Origin: Phymatolithon calcareum | Taxonomy: Eukaryota > Rhodophyta > Florideophyceae > Hapalidiales | Direction: 5' to 3' | Assembly (NCBI GenBank): GCA_977006965.1 | Contig: OZ345364.1 | Location: 2,108,001 to 2,172,000, forward strand | Length of the DNA stretch: 64,000 bases | Shown: piece after piece, positions 52,766 through 63,003 of the stretch | Numbering within the stretch: the stretch's first letter is position 1 | Layout: every line of letters begins with the position of its first letter | The notes under the pieces: generated by a model | Seen by the model: the letters and a program-made list of their open reading frames with translations, nothing else | What the model was told of the DNA's origin: nothing | Databases searched by the model: none | Made by a program: the position numbers and the translations under genes

Positions 52766-53034
52766 AAATTACAAGTTAAATGAACCAAATGCAGGACAAC
52801 GCGTATATCCTGTTTGCTCAACAGACCACGACAGTTTAGTCCCGAAGAGCATGTACTCACATTTACTAAATCTAAGATTTTCTCTTCGCCCTGTTCAACT
52901 TCTCCCCGTTTGACAACAATCTCGAAGACAATTGTGGTGAATTCACCAATCAAGTTTATTTTCTCCAATGTATAGCTACACAATTTCAAATTTCCTTCTA
53001 GTAGTTCCTCGTCTCCGAAGGACATCTTCATATT

Positions 53035-56000
53035 TCACTCTCCGTCTTTCACTTTCACATATGCCAAACAGTCGTCGATTTCTTCCACCTTCACCTTCCA
53101 ACTATCAGTGTTTCGTGCTTCCATGGTCGCCGCATTTGAGAACTTCGAAATTTCCTGCATCAAAACGAACATCCCTGACGTGTCGATGTCTGGACTGTAA
53201 AATCGGTCTATCAGCTCGGCAATTTTCTCTTCGCTTCGAAACTCAGAATCGCCGAACTTGTACATGAGGGCGAGATTAAAAATAGCAATCGGATTTTGGT
53301 CTTTTTCAATGGCTTGCTCGTAAAGCTTCTTGGCTTCCACAGCATTCCGCTCGACTCCGTTTCCGAGATCGTACGCCACTCCCAGGTTATTCATTGCTGT
53401 ACTGTTCCCGGTCACGACAGCCTCTTCCAGTGACGAAATGTTATCGCCCTCGGCCTGGTTTCCATTTAGTAAAACACCCATGTTACAAAGAGCTTCTGTG
53501 GACCCACGCTCGATTGCATTCGAGTAGCTGTTTTTCGCATCCGAATTGTTGATCGGAACATCTGGTCCTCCCCTGTGATATATCAATCCCAGACGATTAG
53601 ATGCGGACGCAAATGCTCGTTCCTCATCTTCCTCCTCATCTTTCTTCTCATCCAGAATCTTCTCGTAAACTCTGATAGCGTCTTTTGGATGATTGCCCAT
53701 TCCGAATGAGAGCCGACTTCCATCTATGTGTCCGTCTGGAGTTTCAGGCATGAGGAACAGCCTTTCAAATAGTTCTTGCAACCGTTTCCCATCAGCACAC
53801 CAACGATGAGGAAAATCCGAACAGGACGAGATCAACTTGGAGATGTGCTTCTTGTTACGAAAAGTGTAAAATCCTTTTTCGAGTAACATCCCGATCGGGA
53901 TGAGTGGAGCACCAAAGTGAACTCGAGAATGAATGCCCGCTCGCACAATAGCATGTACTGCGAGCTGCCTTTGTAACAAGTCACGCGACTCCACGTATAG
54001 ACTTTGATACGCGATAGCGAGATGGAGCGCAATAATAGCAGAGGAATAGTATGCCTTATTATAGTTCACAAGAATAGATTCCATTGTACAAACGGCTGCC
54101 TCCGACACAGCATTCTCTGGCCCGTTCACATGAAACAACGAAAAGGCTTTCAGCTTCTCAAAATACTCATCGTCTTTCATGGGTTCCGAGAAACGTCCAC
54201 ACTCGTCTGCCAGTAGCTGAAGATCGATTTCATTGGAAACGTCATGGGCCAACTCTCTTGGTCTTCGATTAATCAATATCTCGTACCATGAGTGCATGTT
54301 CATCCACAATCGGAATGTATCATCACTGTTCACAGGATTCTGTTTCAGAAGAATATCGGCGATATCTTGCAAAGCGCGTCTGTCTCCTTGTTCTGCTATG
54401 CAACGCCCAAAAACAATCATCGCCTCGTTCTTGCGACCACCTTCAAGCGCGACCCTTCCATCCTCGTACACAGGTCCGACCTCTTCTCTCGACTGACTAT
54501 GATAGTGGGCATCCAGTGCATAATTCAAACCCTCAATATCATCAATAAATATAAATCCGTCTTCCTTGAACTCATATTGGGCAATCTCCGGCATGAATGG
54601 GGGCCAACCAGCCCAAAAATTATATTCTTCAAAATATCCCGGTGCTTCAATCCTCTGAATAGATTCGGAAAGTTTAGATTGATTCCCTTCTTCGCGGAGT
54701 GTTTCATGCTTCGAGATCCCGCGACTTAGTCTCCATCTTTTCTGTGCATACATGCTGCCCATGAATGTGTCTTTCCAACCTTGCCAGTCAAATACAACAC
54801 CTTCCAATTCCATGCGCAAAGAGACCCATCTGGCCCCAACGTTCACTTCAACTGTAATCACAATTTTTTGAGGACCGCCAATCGGTGCCACTGTAAATTT
54901 CTGTACCCCATCACTCTCGAGAGTGATCACAGTGTCATTGCTCTCCGTGGCTGTACTTTCACACTCTCCGCAATCATTGCGTTCGATTCGTACTGATGGA
55001 AAACCAAGAATAAACAGCATCACGAGTGCTTCTGACCTTCGCAGGTCTGTGTCATTCCCTTCAATCTCTTCAATCTCTTCGAGCTCTTTTCCAACTTTCC
55101 ACCCCAAGAATGATTGCATTTCCCAAACCAGTCTCATATTCCACCTATGAGCACGGGTATTGTCCTCCTCGATTTCCTGAAATGTGGAGCATAGCTGTGC
55201 ACTGCACGGAAAGCTCAATCCCATAGCCGAAATACGTGACGACCAGCCGGTGCTATCGTTGCCGGACTCTTCGACCCATTTTGCAAGCGCACTCCGCACA
55301 ATTTCAGCGACACACCCGATGAAGCGGCTTGTTCTCATTACGACAGGAGTCATGTTATTTGCCTGAAGTCGGGCGGTTTCGAGGTTGACCTGCTGTTGAA
55401 AAGCGGAACGCTGTCCATCTTCTTCAGTCGTGAGTTGTAAGGTCTCAAAAGAAGAATCACTTCTGTCACCACTCTCCAGAGAAACGTAGTTGTCCATATG
55501 AATGCTCTCTTGAAACACTCTATCATTCAGCGACCAGACCCGACGTTGACGGCTGGGCAGGTCAAAGGGAAGTCTCTTGAGGATTTCATCAATATTATGC
55601 TCATGATCTCCGCCAAACTGGTAAATGAAGGCGCGGAGCGGCGGGCGCTCCTCATTCTTCGAAAACCGTGGACTCACGTCAGGAATCTTGCAGAACATTT
55701 GGTCCTGATGCATAAGCTTGGCGAAACAAGCTAGCTGCGCAGCAGACATGTTCTCGACCGCCGTTCTCTCTTCATCATCCAACTTGTTCAAAGACGCTTT
55801 ATGCCAGTCATCTCTTACAGCGTCTTTTATTGTTGCTGCTTGACGGGCAAAGTCAAACACGTTGTCCTCGTCAGAGTCCGTGTTCTTGTACCCGTCCATT
55901 TTAAAAGGAAGGGAGTGTATTTCTCTGATGTCAACTTTGGAGTCAACGCAGCTTTTGGGGGTAATGCAAAACTTGTGAAACGGAGAAAACAGAGAAACAA

Positions 56001-56862
56001 AATTTTCTGTTGATCCGGTCTCAGTCACCATCCCGTTCGTTGTGTGCATCATTGCCGCAACTGCAAGATCTCGAGATTTACTCCACCACTCTTCGCCGCG
56101 GAAGCCATCACATGTGGTGTCAGACAAATGTTTGGTATCAGCAAGCCATCGACTTCCAAACTTTGCGAGGAATGACACTAACCAACGAACGGCGCATTCT
56201 TTCGGTAGCGTACATCTCAAATGCGACGCAACAAATCGCGCGAAGCGACCGTGTCGTTCCTGGTCACTGTACTCAACGCGGGAATGCAAAACGAGGCGCA
56301 TTGGGAGGTCATGACCAGTGATCTCATTGTCAATGAGCGAGCTGTTGACAAACATTTCATTGTCCACTGTTCTCCCAACATCTCTCAGCGACATACAGGA
56401 TGTTTCCAGCTCATCATCAAGAGCATTGGTTCCTTTTTTCCAGAAAAAGCAGAAGTCACGAACTCTTGACGACAAATTGGTGGGCTGCCGCTGTTTTGAT
56501 GCCTTGTACCGAAGATTGATAAGACAGATTAAGGCATGAACGTTCCAGTTTCAGAATTCAGAAAGCTGCAACAGACCCCAAACCGTTCGAACGACGTGGT
56601 ACGCGTTGAATACTGCCACTGTGATAGCGGAAGCTGCCTCCTTGTGGTCCCCGCCGCCGATTTGGAGAACAATGTAGTACATGACATACGCAAGACAGGG
56701 CAGTGAGATGCACAGCTGAGTCATGCCGTTCTGCCAGGTCTTACGAATCGGCCTCCACCTGTCAGTGATGAAGTCCATGCCGTAAATGAATGCGAGCGGG
56801 ATGAAAGCGGCGGCGTAGACGGTGTAGACGATGCCCGGATGGCACGGTAGTTCACAAGACAT
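53035..56862 (-). pseudogene. Sel1-repeat membrane protein, copy B (nonsense at codon 104)
   Basis: The frame runs 1276 codons from MSCELPCHPG (ATG at 56862) to the stop at 53035. It is interrupted once by TGA at 56553-56551 (after LLQLSEF), where copy A has CGA. The stop falls just after the N-terminal membrane segments. Downstream, the whole soluble part and the C-terminal Sel1 repeats are open for over 1,100 codons, including the CAA that is a stop in copy A. Small in-frame length differences from copy A (DSDEDNV against DSDKDSDEDIM; a shorter DEEE tract) show that selection on frame lasted beyond the duplication. A re-initiated product lacking membrane helices is possible. Confidence 0.8.
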
Positions 56863-57105
56863 TTTGAATTTTTGCAAAACCACAATGCTAGAAGAACGGA
56901 GGTCGTCGGTCGCACGGCGGAAAATGGTACAAGATGAAACACTGTTATTTTGGAGCTCGTTGAAGAGTACCAAATTGTAGTGGTGGTCAGAGGTCAGTAG
57001 ATCTTATCAGGTCGAGTGCTGGAGAGACGGACACGTCTTAGAGGAAAACCTTCCCCCGGTTCTTCACATTGAAATCTACTTTATTTGAAAATGTTTTTGG
57101 TACAG

Positions 57106-57136
57106 CTGTACCCGGATGATTACCATCCGGGTACAG
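57106..57136. promoter_or_regulatory. Perfect 13-bp inverted repeat upstream of Sel1 copy B
   Basis: Identical to 42602-42632, 244 bp upstream of the ATG. It lies within a block of about 700 bp that is almost unchanged between copies. Confidence 0.6.
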
Positions 57137-59413
57137 TGTATATGCGACGAAAGGGGATCAGGTTGGTAGCAATTTATTTGAGACAGGCATATACAGTAAT
57201 ACGTTGGCGATTCTCATCAGCGGGACGTATCTGACCAACTGTGTTATCACATCCTTGAGTGCTGGAACATAGCCAGTGGCATTCGAGGATACAGCCCTGT
57301 ATTCAGGGAGCGTTATACGCCACTAGCTGTTGCCCCCCCCGCACACACATAGCACCAACAAAGTGATGCGTCTCTCACTACTGCAGCGCTCCTCGACATC
57401 TCTTCGAAGACCAAACAAGATCAGCAACCCACACTCGCCACTACAACACTCAACTCTACGACATTTGAAGACACAACCGTTCTCTTCAGGGGTGCTCCAC
57501 GTATAATAAAAAAGACCTGCACAGACGGGCATGTACTGTGCGGGGTGCCAGTTCTATTGCCTTTTGACTTCCGAACGACGCTTTACCGCATGCGTTAGCT
57601 ACACCTCTTTGATAATAGAGCGATGAAGAACCATATGGCGGCATTTCAGCTAGCTTGTTGCACTCTGAGGGTCGGCAAAGTAGTTGGCACTCGCTCTCGC
57701 CAATTGTGGCTTGCTTGAGATGTGAGCGGTGCCATTTAAGCTATCGGATTCTCCAACTTACTGGCTGGGGGTTGCATAGCACAAACCACGAATACAGACA
57801 CTATCCTATCACTGTCAGGTCAAACGACTACCGCGATACGAACGTGCGAGTCAGCGACCCAACTTGGCGATCTCTTGGGCCTCCTATCCTGTGATTATTT
57901 CGACTGTCGGGTCTGTCCGTTATTACGAGCTGACACTTGCCGGTGGCCACCCGACGTGGTCGCTCTATAGGATCTTCCCTAAGTCTTGTGCTCTCAGTGT
58001 CTTTCTTATCCTTCTTGTTTCGCCATTGACCGACCTCACATTGCAAGCCACTGTCTTGTTCGACAACAAGAGACATACATTGCAATTTCAGATTGCCATT
58101 GAGATGGCACAACTGTTATAATGCTTGGTCTGGATGACTCACCGTCTCCCAGCTTCATATAATGTCTGGTTATCCTTTGTAGCAAACGCCCAACCCCATA
58201 TCCGTCGTACTGTATATTGCCGATATCGAGGGATGATTTGCCAACCACATCTGCAACCATGTCGCATATCGGGAAACTGCCTGGGCTATCGGTCGATTTC
58301 ACTCTGCCCAAGTGATCTACCTCCAGGGAATATCCTGAAACTTCTACTGATTCGTTAGGATACTTCGACGAAGTCAACCTGTACGTATATTCTGTGAAAC
58401 TTTCCTTCAGCATGATATCAAACATTTTGTCTCTGGAGTCACACTGGCGCTTCTCATCCGCAGTCATGAAGCGACTTTCTTCACGTCGAATCTAACTTGG
58501 GAAGTTGCACAATTTCTGAGACAAATGAGGAAGATGTTGCTGCCACCTGCGTTTTCCCACTTCAATCTTTCAAAGTGAATGAGTACTTCGGCCAACGCTA
58601 CCATATCCCTCCTGCAGTCCCAAAACATCTTGAGCTCTAAATTGCAGCATACCACGGTACAGGTATAAAGATTGTTCTTGACGGCACAATACCCGGGCAC
58701 TAACATCGATTCGCTATTGATACGTCCGAAACACTTTAGCTGCCCATAGTTTGTACCACGTTCGAAAGTGACTTTTCCAAAGTGTTACGTTCGACCAGGG
58801 TAGTCATTTCCTCCCAAGAGATCTCCTTGTACGGAGAAATGAAGTCGAGTAACAGCTCCGATGCATCCATCGCCGCACTTGTGTTATACCACAAACGAAG
58901 TTGTAGCCAGACTGAAGATTTGAAAGCGTTTGTCCGAGCGTTAGCCGTGCGTATTTTGTCAAAAGATATTTTCTATGCTAGTCCTAGTGTTGTACAAGAC
59001 TTTTTTTGTGTCCTCGGCCACGTGTTACAGTTTTGCACTATTTAGGGAGAGTGGAGGTACCTTCACTCAAGCACTGTAGTACTTCATGCTTTCAAGTTTG
59101 ACCGTTTTTTGAAATCATGCTGTCAGGCACGGCTGTGAATTATTATCAAAAATCCTCACGCAACTTGCGCGGCTCCAAATCTGCCCCAAAGGGAGTCGAG
59201 ATTAGCTCTTCTGCCGTTCTATGTTTTCGAAGGACAGAGACCTGTGCAGTTTCCCCGCATGACACAGAATTGCAGATCATGAAGGGGATCAAACTCTATC
59301 ATACTTCAGTACTTACAGCACAGACAATTCCTCTTCAAGATGGTCCACTTTGGATACCCTTCCCTGGTCGACTCATTATGATAGTGGGCACTTCCGCGAA
59401 CTGCGACATCAAC
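57137..59413. other. Copy B intergenic region with an eroded minus-strand gene
   Basis: On the minus strand a frame enters near 58790, reads KVTFERGTNYGQLKCFGRIN and continues to VRFDVKKVAS* (58464). An overlapping frame (58467-58036, MTADEKRQCDSRDKMFDIM ...) continues coding-like for 143 residues. Together they suggest an unrecognised gene broken by one frameshift. Copy A lacks 511 bp of it (58134-58644). The tandem unit doubled in copy A is single here. Confidence 0.4.
58134..58644. other. 511-bp segment present only in copy B
   Basis: Copy A passes directly from 'ggtctgg' to 'cagcatacc' at 43741/43742. The segment continues the minus-strand frame of its right flank, so loss from copy A is more likely than insertion in B. 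The length is not a multiple of three, and there is no terminal repeat or target duplication. Confidence 0.8.
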
Positions 59414-60136
59414 ATGGCATCGACGGCGCGGGAAAAGGGGACAACAGCAACACCGGGCCGTGCGATGCGACTCACCGAGGAAGTGTTCGGTGCAGCTGCC
59501 GCGAACGCTGCTGGGCTGGAAACCGTTGGTGTGTAGCACCCCAACTTTGTGCGCGCCCAAGGTGACGGGAGTGGCTCTGTTGGTGACGGTAAGGATTTGT
59601 TCGCACGACTACAGGAAGCAAAGAATAGAAAAGATGCGGAACGGGATGCGGAGCGTACGGACGAAAGGGCCTTGGTAGAGGAGGACATCGCATTTCTTGG
59701 TGGCATTGAAGCTGTGGAGCGCGCACGCGCAGCAGACAGCGAAGCTGCGGAGCGTGCAGAGGTGTCCGCTTTTTTGGAGAAGCGTGAAGCAATTCAGCGG
59801 GGCGTCGCTGCTGCCAAAGGCGCCTTTGGTGTTGATCGCGCTCTGGAGGCTATCGCTGGCGCGAGGCGAAAGGAGGATGCGCGCAGCAAGAGACCTCGCG
59901 GGACGCTTGGACTGATCAAGGTTGTTTCGAAGCGGAAGAGGATAGACGGGGATGCCATGGACAGCGAGAATGTTAAAGACAGGCCCATAGCACGGACGAA
60001 TGTGGAAACTGATAAGCTGCGAGTAGCTCACGAAGTGAAAAATTCGGTCTCAGTACCAACGGGGATTCTGGAAGGATATGAGGACGTGAGTAGTAGCGAG
60101 GAAGAAAGCGAAGAAGAAGGCGAACGCGACACATAG
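59414..60136 (+). pseudogene. PIP30/FAM192A-like protein, copy B (TAG at codon 41)
   Basis: Same 241-codon frame as copy A. The codon that is TGA in A (codon 19) is CGA here, but codon 41 (59534-59536) is TAG, where A has CAG. So neither copy is open from the ATG. The NIP30-like core, basic middle and acidic tail are otherwise intact and nearly identical to copy A. A recombinant of the two copies would be a full open frame. The sole difference in the helix region is G to S in AADSEAAERAE. Confidence 0.6.
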
Positions 60137-60324
60137 CGCCAGCCTCGGCGCACAGTTTTATTTTTGCAGAGAGGATGCCTGGAGGATTCGACTAAAGATG
60201 TAGGTACTGTACGAGTATGATAAAATCAGAGAGCCTGAACTGTAAGGAAAAGCCCAAAAGCATGGGCCCTTCATCAGTCGAGGACCTAAACGATCTGCAT
60301 TGTGTACTACATTCGCACTGTGCA

Positions 60325-61581
60325 ATGTCGAGCGTGTATGCGCTCGAACCCGGGACGCGGGGATTGTTAACGCTGCGCACAACACACGGGCCTATATCCG
60401 TAGCACTGTGGGCAGACGAGAGCCCACGTGCGGGGCGGAGCGTGGTGCAGCATGCATTGAATTCCTATTACGATGGGCTAGCTTTTCATCGTGTCGTTCC
60501 CGGGGTCCTTATCCAAGGTGGCGACCCTTCGGGTAGTGGATATGGTGGTGCACCTGCGTTTCCTGGTCCGCTGCGTCGCGAGGCACACGGACGGCTTAAG
60601 TTTCGCCGTCGAGGATTAGTCGCTCTTGTCGCCGACGAAGACGGATTGTGCGGGTCGCAGTTCTTCATTACGCTTGCTGAGACGCCATGGCTCAATGGTT
60701 TGCATACTATTGTAGGAAATGTCGTCGGGGACACTATCTTCAATGCTCTCGCGCTTGCGGAAGCGGCGAAGGATGCTGACGAGCCGCCAAAAATTCTCGG
60801 TATCGACGTTGTTGACAACCCGTTTCCCGAAATCGTTAGAAACGCAAAGGAAAAAAATGCTCCAAGTATACAAAAACGCGAGGATCCGCTTCGTAAGGTT
60901 GCTGTCCGCGACGCGCACAGACTCTCTTTTGCATTGGATGAGGATGACGATAGCGAGGATGACGGTCCGGCACCGCTTCCCAAAAAAAAGTCCATAGCAC
61001 GAGGAAAAGTCATGCCTGTTGTGCCCGTACCATCGAGTAAGAGTGCCTCGGCGTCCCAGCCCCCGCAAAACGGCGCCGTGGATAAGGCCACTGAGGCGCG
61101 TGCAGAATTTGACAGACTCCGAGCAGCATTACTACGCGGTGGGGTCAAAAAATCTGCAAAACCGCAAAAAAATGGTGTGGCATCAGCAGCAAATGCCTAC
61201 CCCCCAGCTGCATCGACAAGACCTGCGACCGATTTTACGGCGGTCAAGATAGGGGGTAAACGCAATAGCAAGCGAGACGCTATCTCCGCTCCGCGCAGCC
61301 GCCGTCTTGGAAAATCAGGGTCGCAGGAGGCTGACGTACTGCACAAGCTGGCAGGTTTCGAAAAAAAGGTGCTTGCAGCTCGCGTCAGTGGTTCTAAGGC
61401 TCGCTCAGAAAATGACGCCGCTCGCTCGTGGTTTGCAAAACCTCTCACCCTTCCAGGTGCACATGACGAGCGTAAGCTTGAGGAGGACGCAGATGAGTAC
61501 GAGGCCCGCGAGGGACTCCCGCAGTCCGTACATAGACGGCGAGACGGGCATTCATCACGGGGTTACTGGGATGGGCGGTGA
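60325..61581 (+). CDS. CWC27: CWC27-type spliceosomal cyclophilin (intact copy)
   Basis: A 418-residue protein. Residues of about 1-170 are a cyclophilin PPIase domain opening MSSVYALEPGTRGLLTL, which parallels the 'EPPTxGKVxLxTTxGxIxIELW' start of CWC27. The active-site residues look complete: FHRVVPG (Arg), QGGD, SQFFIT, and TPWLNGLHTIVG with Trp and His retained. Animal CWC27 has lost the Trp, so this version may be catalytically competent. NPFPEI ends the domain, then come an acidic stretch (DEDDDSEDDG) and a long Lys/Arg/Ala-rich C-terminus. CWC27 joins the spliceosome at the Bact stage, partnering CWC22. I set the start at MSS; the frame is open 36 codons upstream, but that part is not conserved in the family. 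Confidence 0.88.
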   Translation: MSSVYALEPGTRGLLTLRTTHGPISVALWADESPRAGRSVVQHALNSYYDGLAFHRVVPGVLIQGGDPSGSGYGGAPAFPGPLRREAHGRLKFRRRGLVALVADEDGLCGSQFFITLAETPWLNGLHTIVGNVVGDTIFNALALAEAAKDADEPPKILGIDVVDNPFPEIVRNAKEKNAPSIQKREDPLRKVAVRDAHRLSFALDEDDDSEDDGPAPLPKKKSIARGKVMPVVPVPSSKSASASQPPQNGAVDKATEARAEFDRLRAALLRGGVKKSAKPQKNGVASAANAYPPAASTRPATDFTAVKIGGKRNSKRDAISAPRSRRLGKSGSQEADVLHKLAGFEKKVLAARVSGSKARSENDAARSWFAKPLTLPGAHDERKLEEDADEYEAREGLPQSVHRRRDGHSSRGYWDGR

Positions 61582-62231
61582 GATCATAGACATTGTATTA
61601 GTCGGGATTGATTTTCCACCGAACGATCAGCGTCAGTGAGGGCCTAAACAGAGGAGAGTGACCGGCCTGAATGATTCATTGGCAACAGGATGCTCTTCCG
61701 TATGTACTCCTTGGCCCAGAGCATCATCAGATTACGCTGAGATTTCTGCATTACAGCTCTGGAAAAAATCGGTATAATTGGGCAATTGATTCTGCGTTAC
61801 AGTGCCCAGCAGCGTGATCCGGTGCAGATGCGTATACGCTATAGGACAGCCATAACCAATGTTCTCGCGAACAAAACAGTCTCCCCCACCCCGTGCCCGA
61901 ATCACACCGGCCAATTCCCATTACCCTACCTGGTTGCGAGTTGGGCAATTGAAATTCGGGGTCTGATCTTGGCAAAACTGCGGTTAATGGGCCCCCGACA
62001 ACGCAACACCGCAAAGTTTTCAACATCCTCCTTGACTTGTCGGGTATCAATGCTCGATCTAATGGCCCCCTCTTAAGCCGAGACTTAACCCCTTCTCCTC
62101 AAAATATTTCCAGTCTTCATTCCAGCAGCCGTCAGCCAAAGTGTATTCGAGTCTTCAGTCGTCAAGGAAGCATCTAATTGTCAAGAACCATCTCCTTGAC
62201 GGTACATTCTCAAGTGCCATCCTCACGAAAG
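61582..62231. other. Copy B intergenic, conserved with copy A
   Basis: About 650 bp with few differences from 46670-47319. No gene supported. Confidence 0.5.
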
Positions 62232-62978
62232 ATGGCTTCAGGTCCCGAAAGTGCCCCTCTGTTGCCCGTAACCACTGCGTCTCCGAGCTCGACTGAGAAA
62301 ACCGCACGCGATGGGTACACATGGGCGGGTGAAATCGAAGGTGCAGACGCACCAGAGAAGACAGGTACCATTTTCTCGTCCGCAATGAACCTTGCCGCCT
62401 GTGCCCTTGGTGCATCCATGCTCTCACTACCCTATGCCATGATGCTATCAGGACCCATTGTGGCGCTCGGCTTACTTGTACTCTTTGCTGTCATGGCCTT
62501 CTTCGCCGCGCAGGCTGTCATCAATGCCGGTATTCAATGCAAGAAAAGCACGTACACAGATATTGTCACGTACTACTTCGGCACTGTCCAAGGTACTATC
62601 GCGGACGCTCTTCTTGCGCTCGCTCTTGCCGTAGCTGCCATTTCCTACATGGTAGGACTTGCTGACCTGCTCCCTGATATGATTCCCGGGACCGGTGCAC
62701 TCAGCAAATCTGCCCGAATTATTGGTGTACTCATTTCACTGTACTGGGTCACTCTTACTTCCAACCTCTCAGTTTTCGGTCCCGCAAGTGCACTGGCCAC
62801 AGCTGGCTGCTACATCCAAGTTCTTGCCCTTCTTTTTCGGCTGGCGACTTCGCACGGCGGTGAGGCCGGCTGGACCGTCCCGCCCCCGAGCACTCTTTTC
62901 AGCTTCAAGCTTGGCGGTCTGCTTTACTCGCTTCCCATGGTGTGCTTCGTGTATGCCTTCCAGTCAGCGACACATTGA
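62232..62978 (+). CDS. Truncated AAAP amino-acid transporter
   Basis: A 248-residue protein beginning MASGPESAPLLP, with the signature of the amino-acid/auxin permease (SLC38/SLC32-like) family: SSAMNLAACALGASMLSLPYAMMLSG (unwound first helix with GASMLSLP), then VALGLLVLFAVMAFFAAQAV, a charged loop, ADALLALALAVAAISYMVGLADLLP, RIIGVLISLYWVTLTS and LLYSLPMVCFVYAFQ. About six helices are present where the family has eleven; translation stops (TGA) just where FQxHPN-type sequence should follow. Copy A shares this end, so the truncation predates the duplication. The next gene starts 25 bp downstream. Transport activity is unlikely; no donor splice site is evident at the break. The TTG-initiated extension is ignored. 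Confidence 0.65.
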   Translation: MASGPESAPLLPVTTASPSSTEKTARDGYTWAGEIEGADAPEKTGTIFSSAMNLAACALGASMLSLPYAMMLSGPIVALGLLVLFAVMAFFAAQAVINAGIQCKKSTYTDIVTYYFGTVQGTIADALLALALAVAAISYMVGLADLLPDMIPGTGALSKSARIIGVLISLYWVTLTSNLSVFGPASALATAGCYIQVLALLFRLATSHGGEAGWTVPPPSTLFSFKLGGLLYSLPMVCFVYAFQSATH

Positions 62979-63003
62979 GCATATTGAGAAACGACGAACA
63001 AAT

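Noticed and set aside
60217-60324. 36-codon N-terminal extension of CWC27
   Set aside because: Not family-like; MSSVYALEP matches the conserved CWC27 start.
62695-63003. N-terminal extension of the coiled-coil gene (MHSANLPELL...)
   Set aside because: It overlaps the transporter in another frame. The transporter frame has family motifs, and copy A has a stop just before the ATG.
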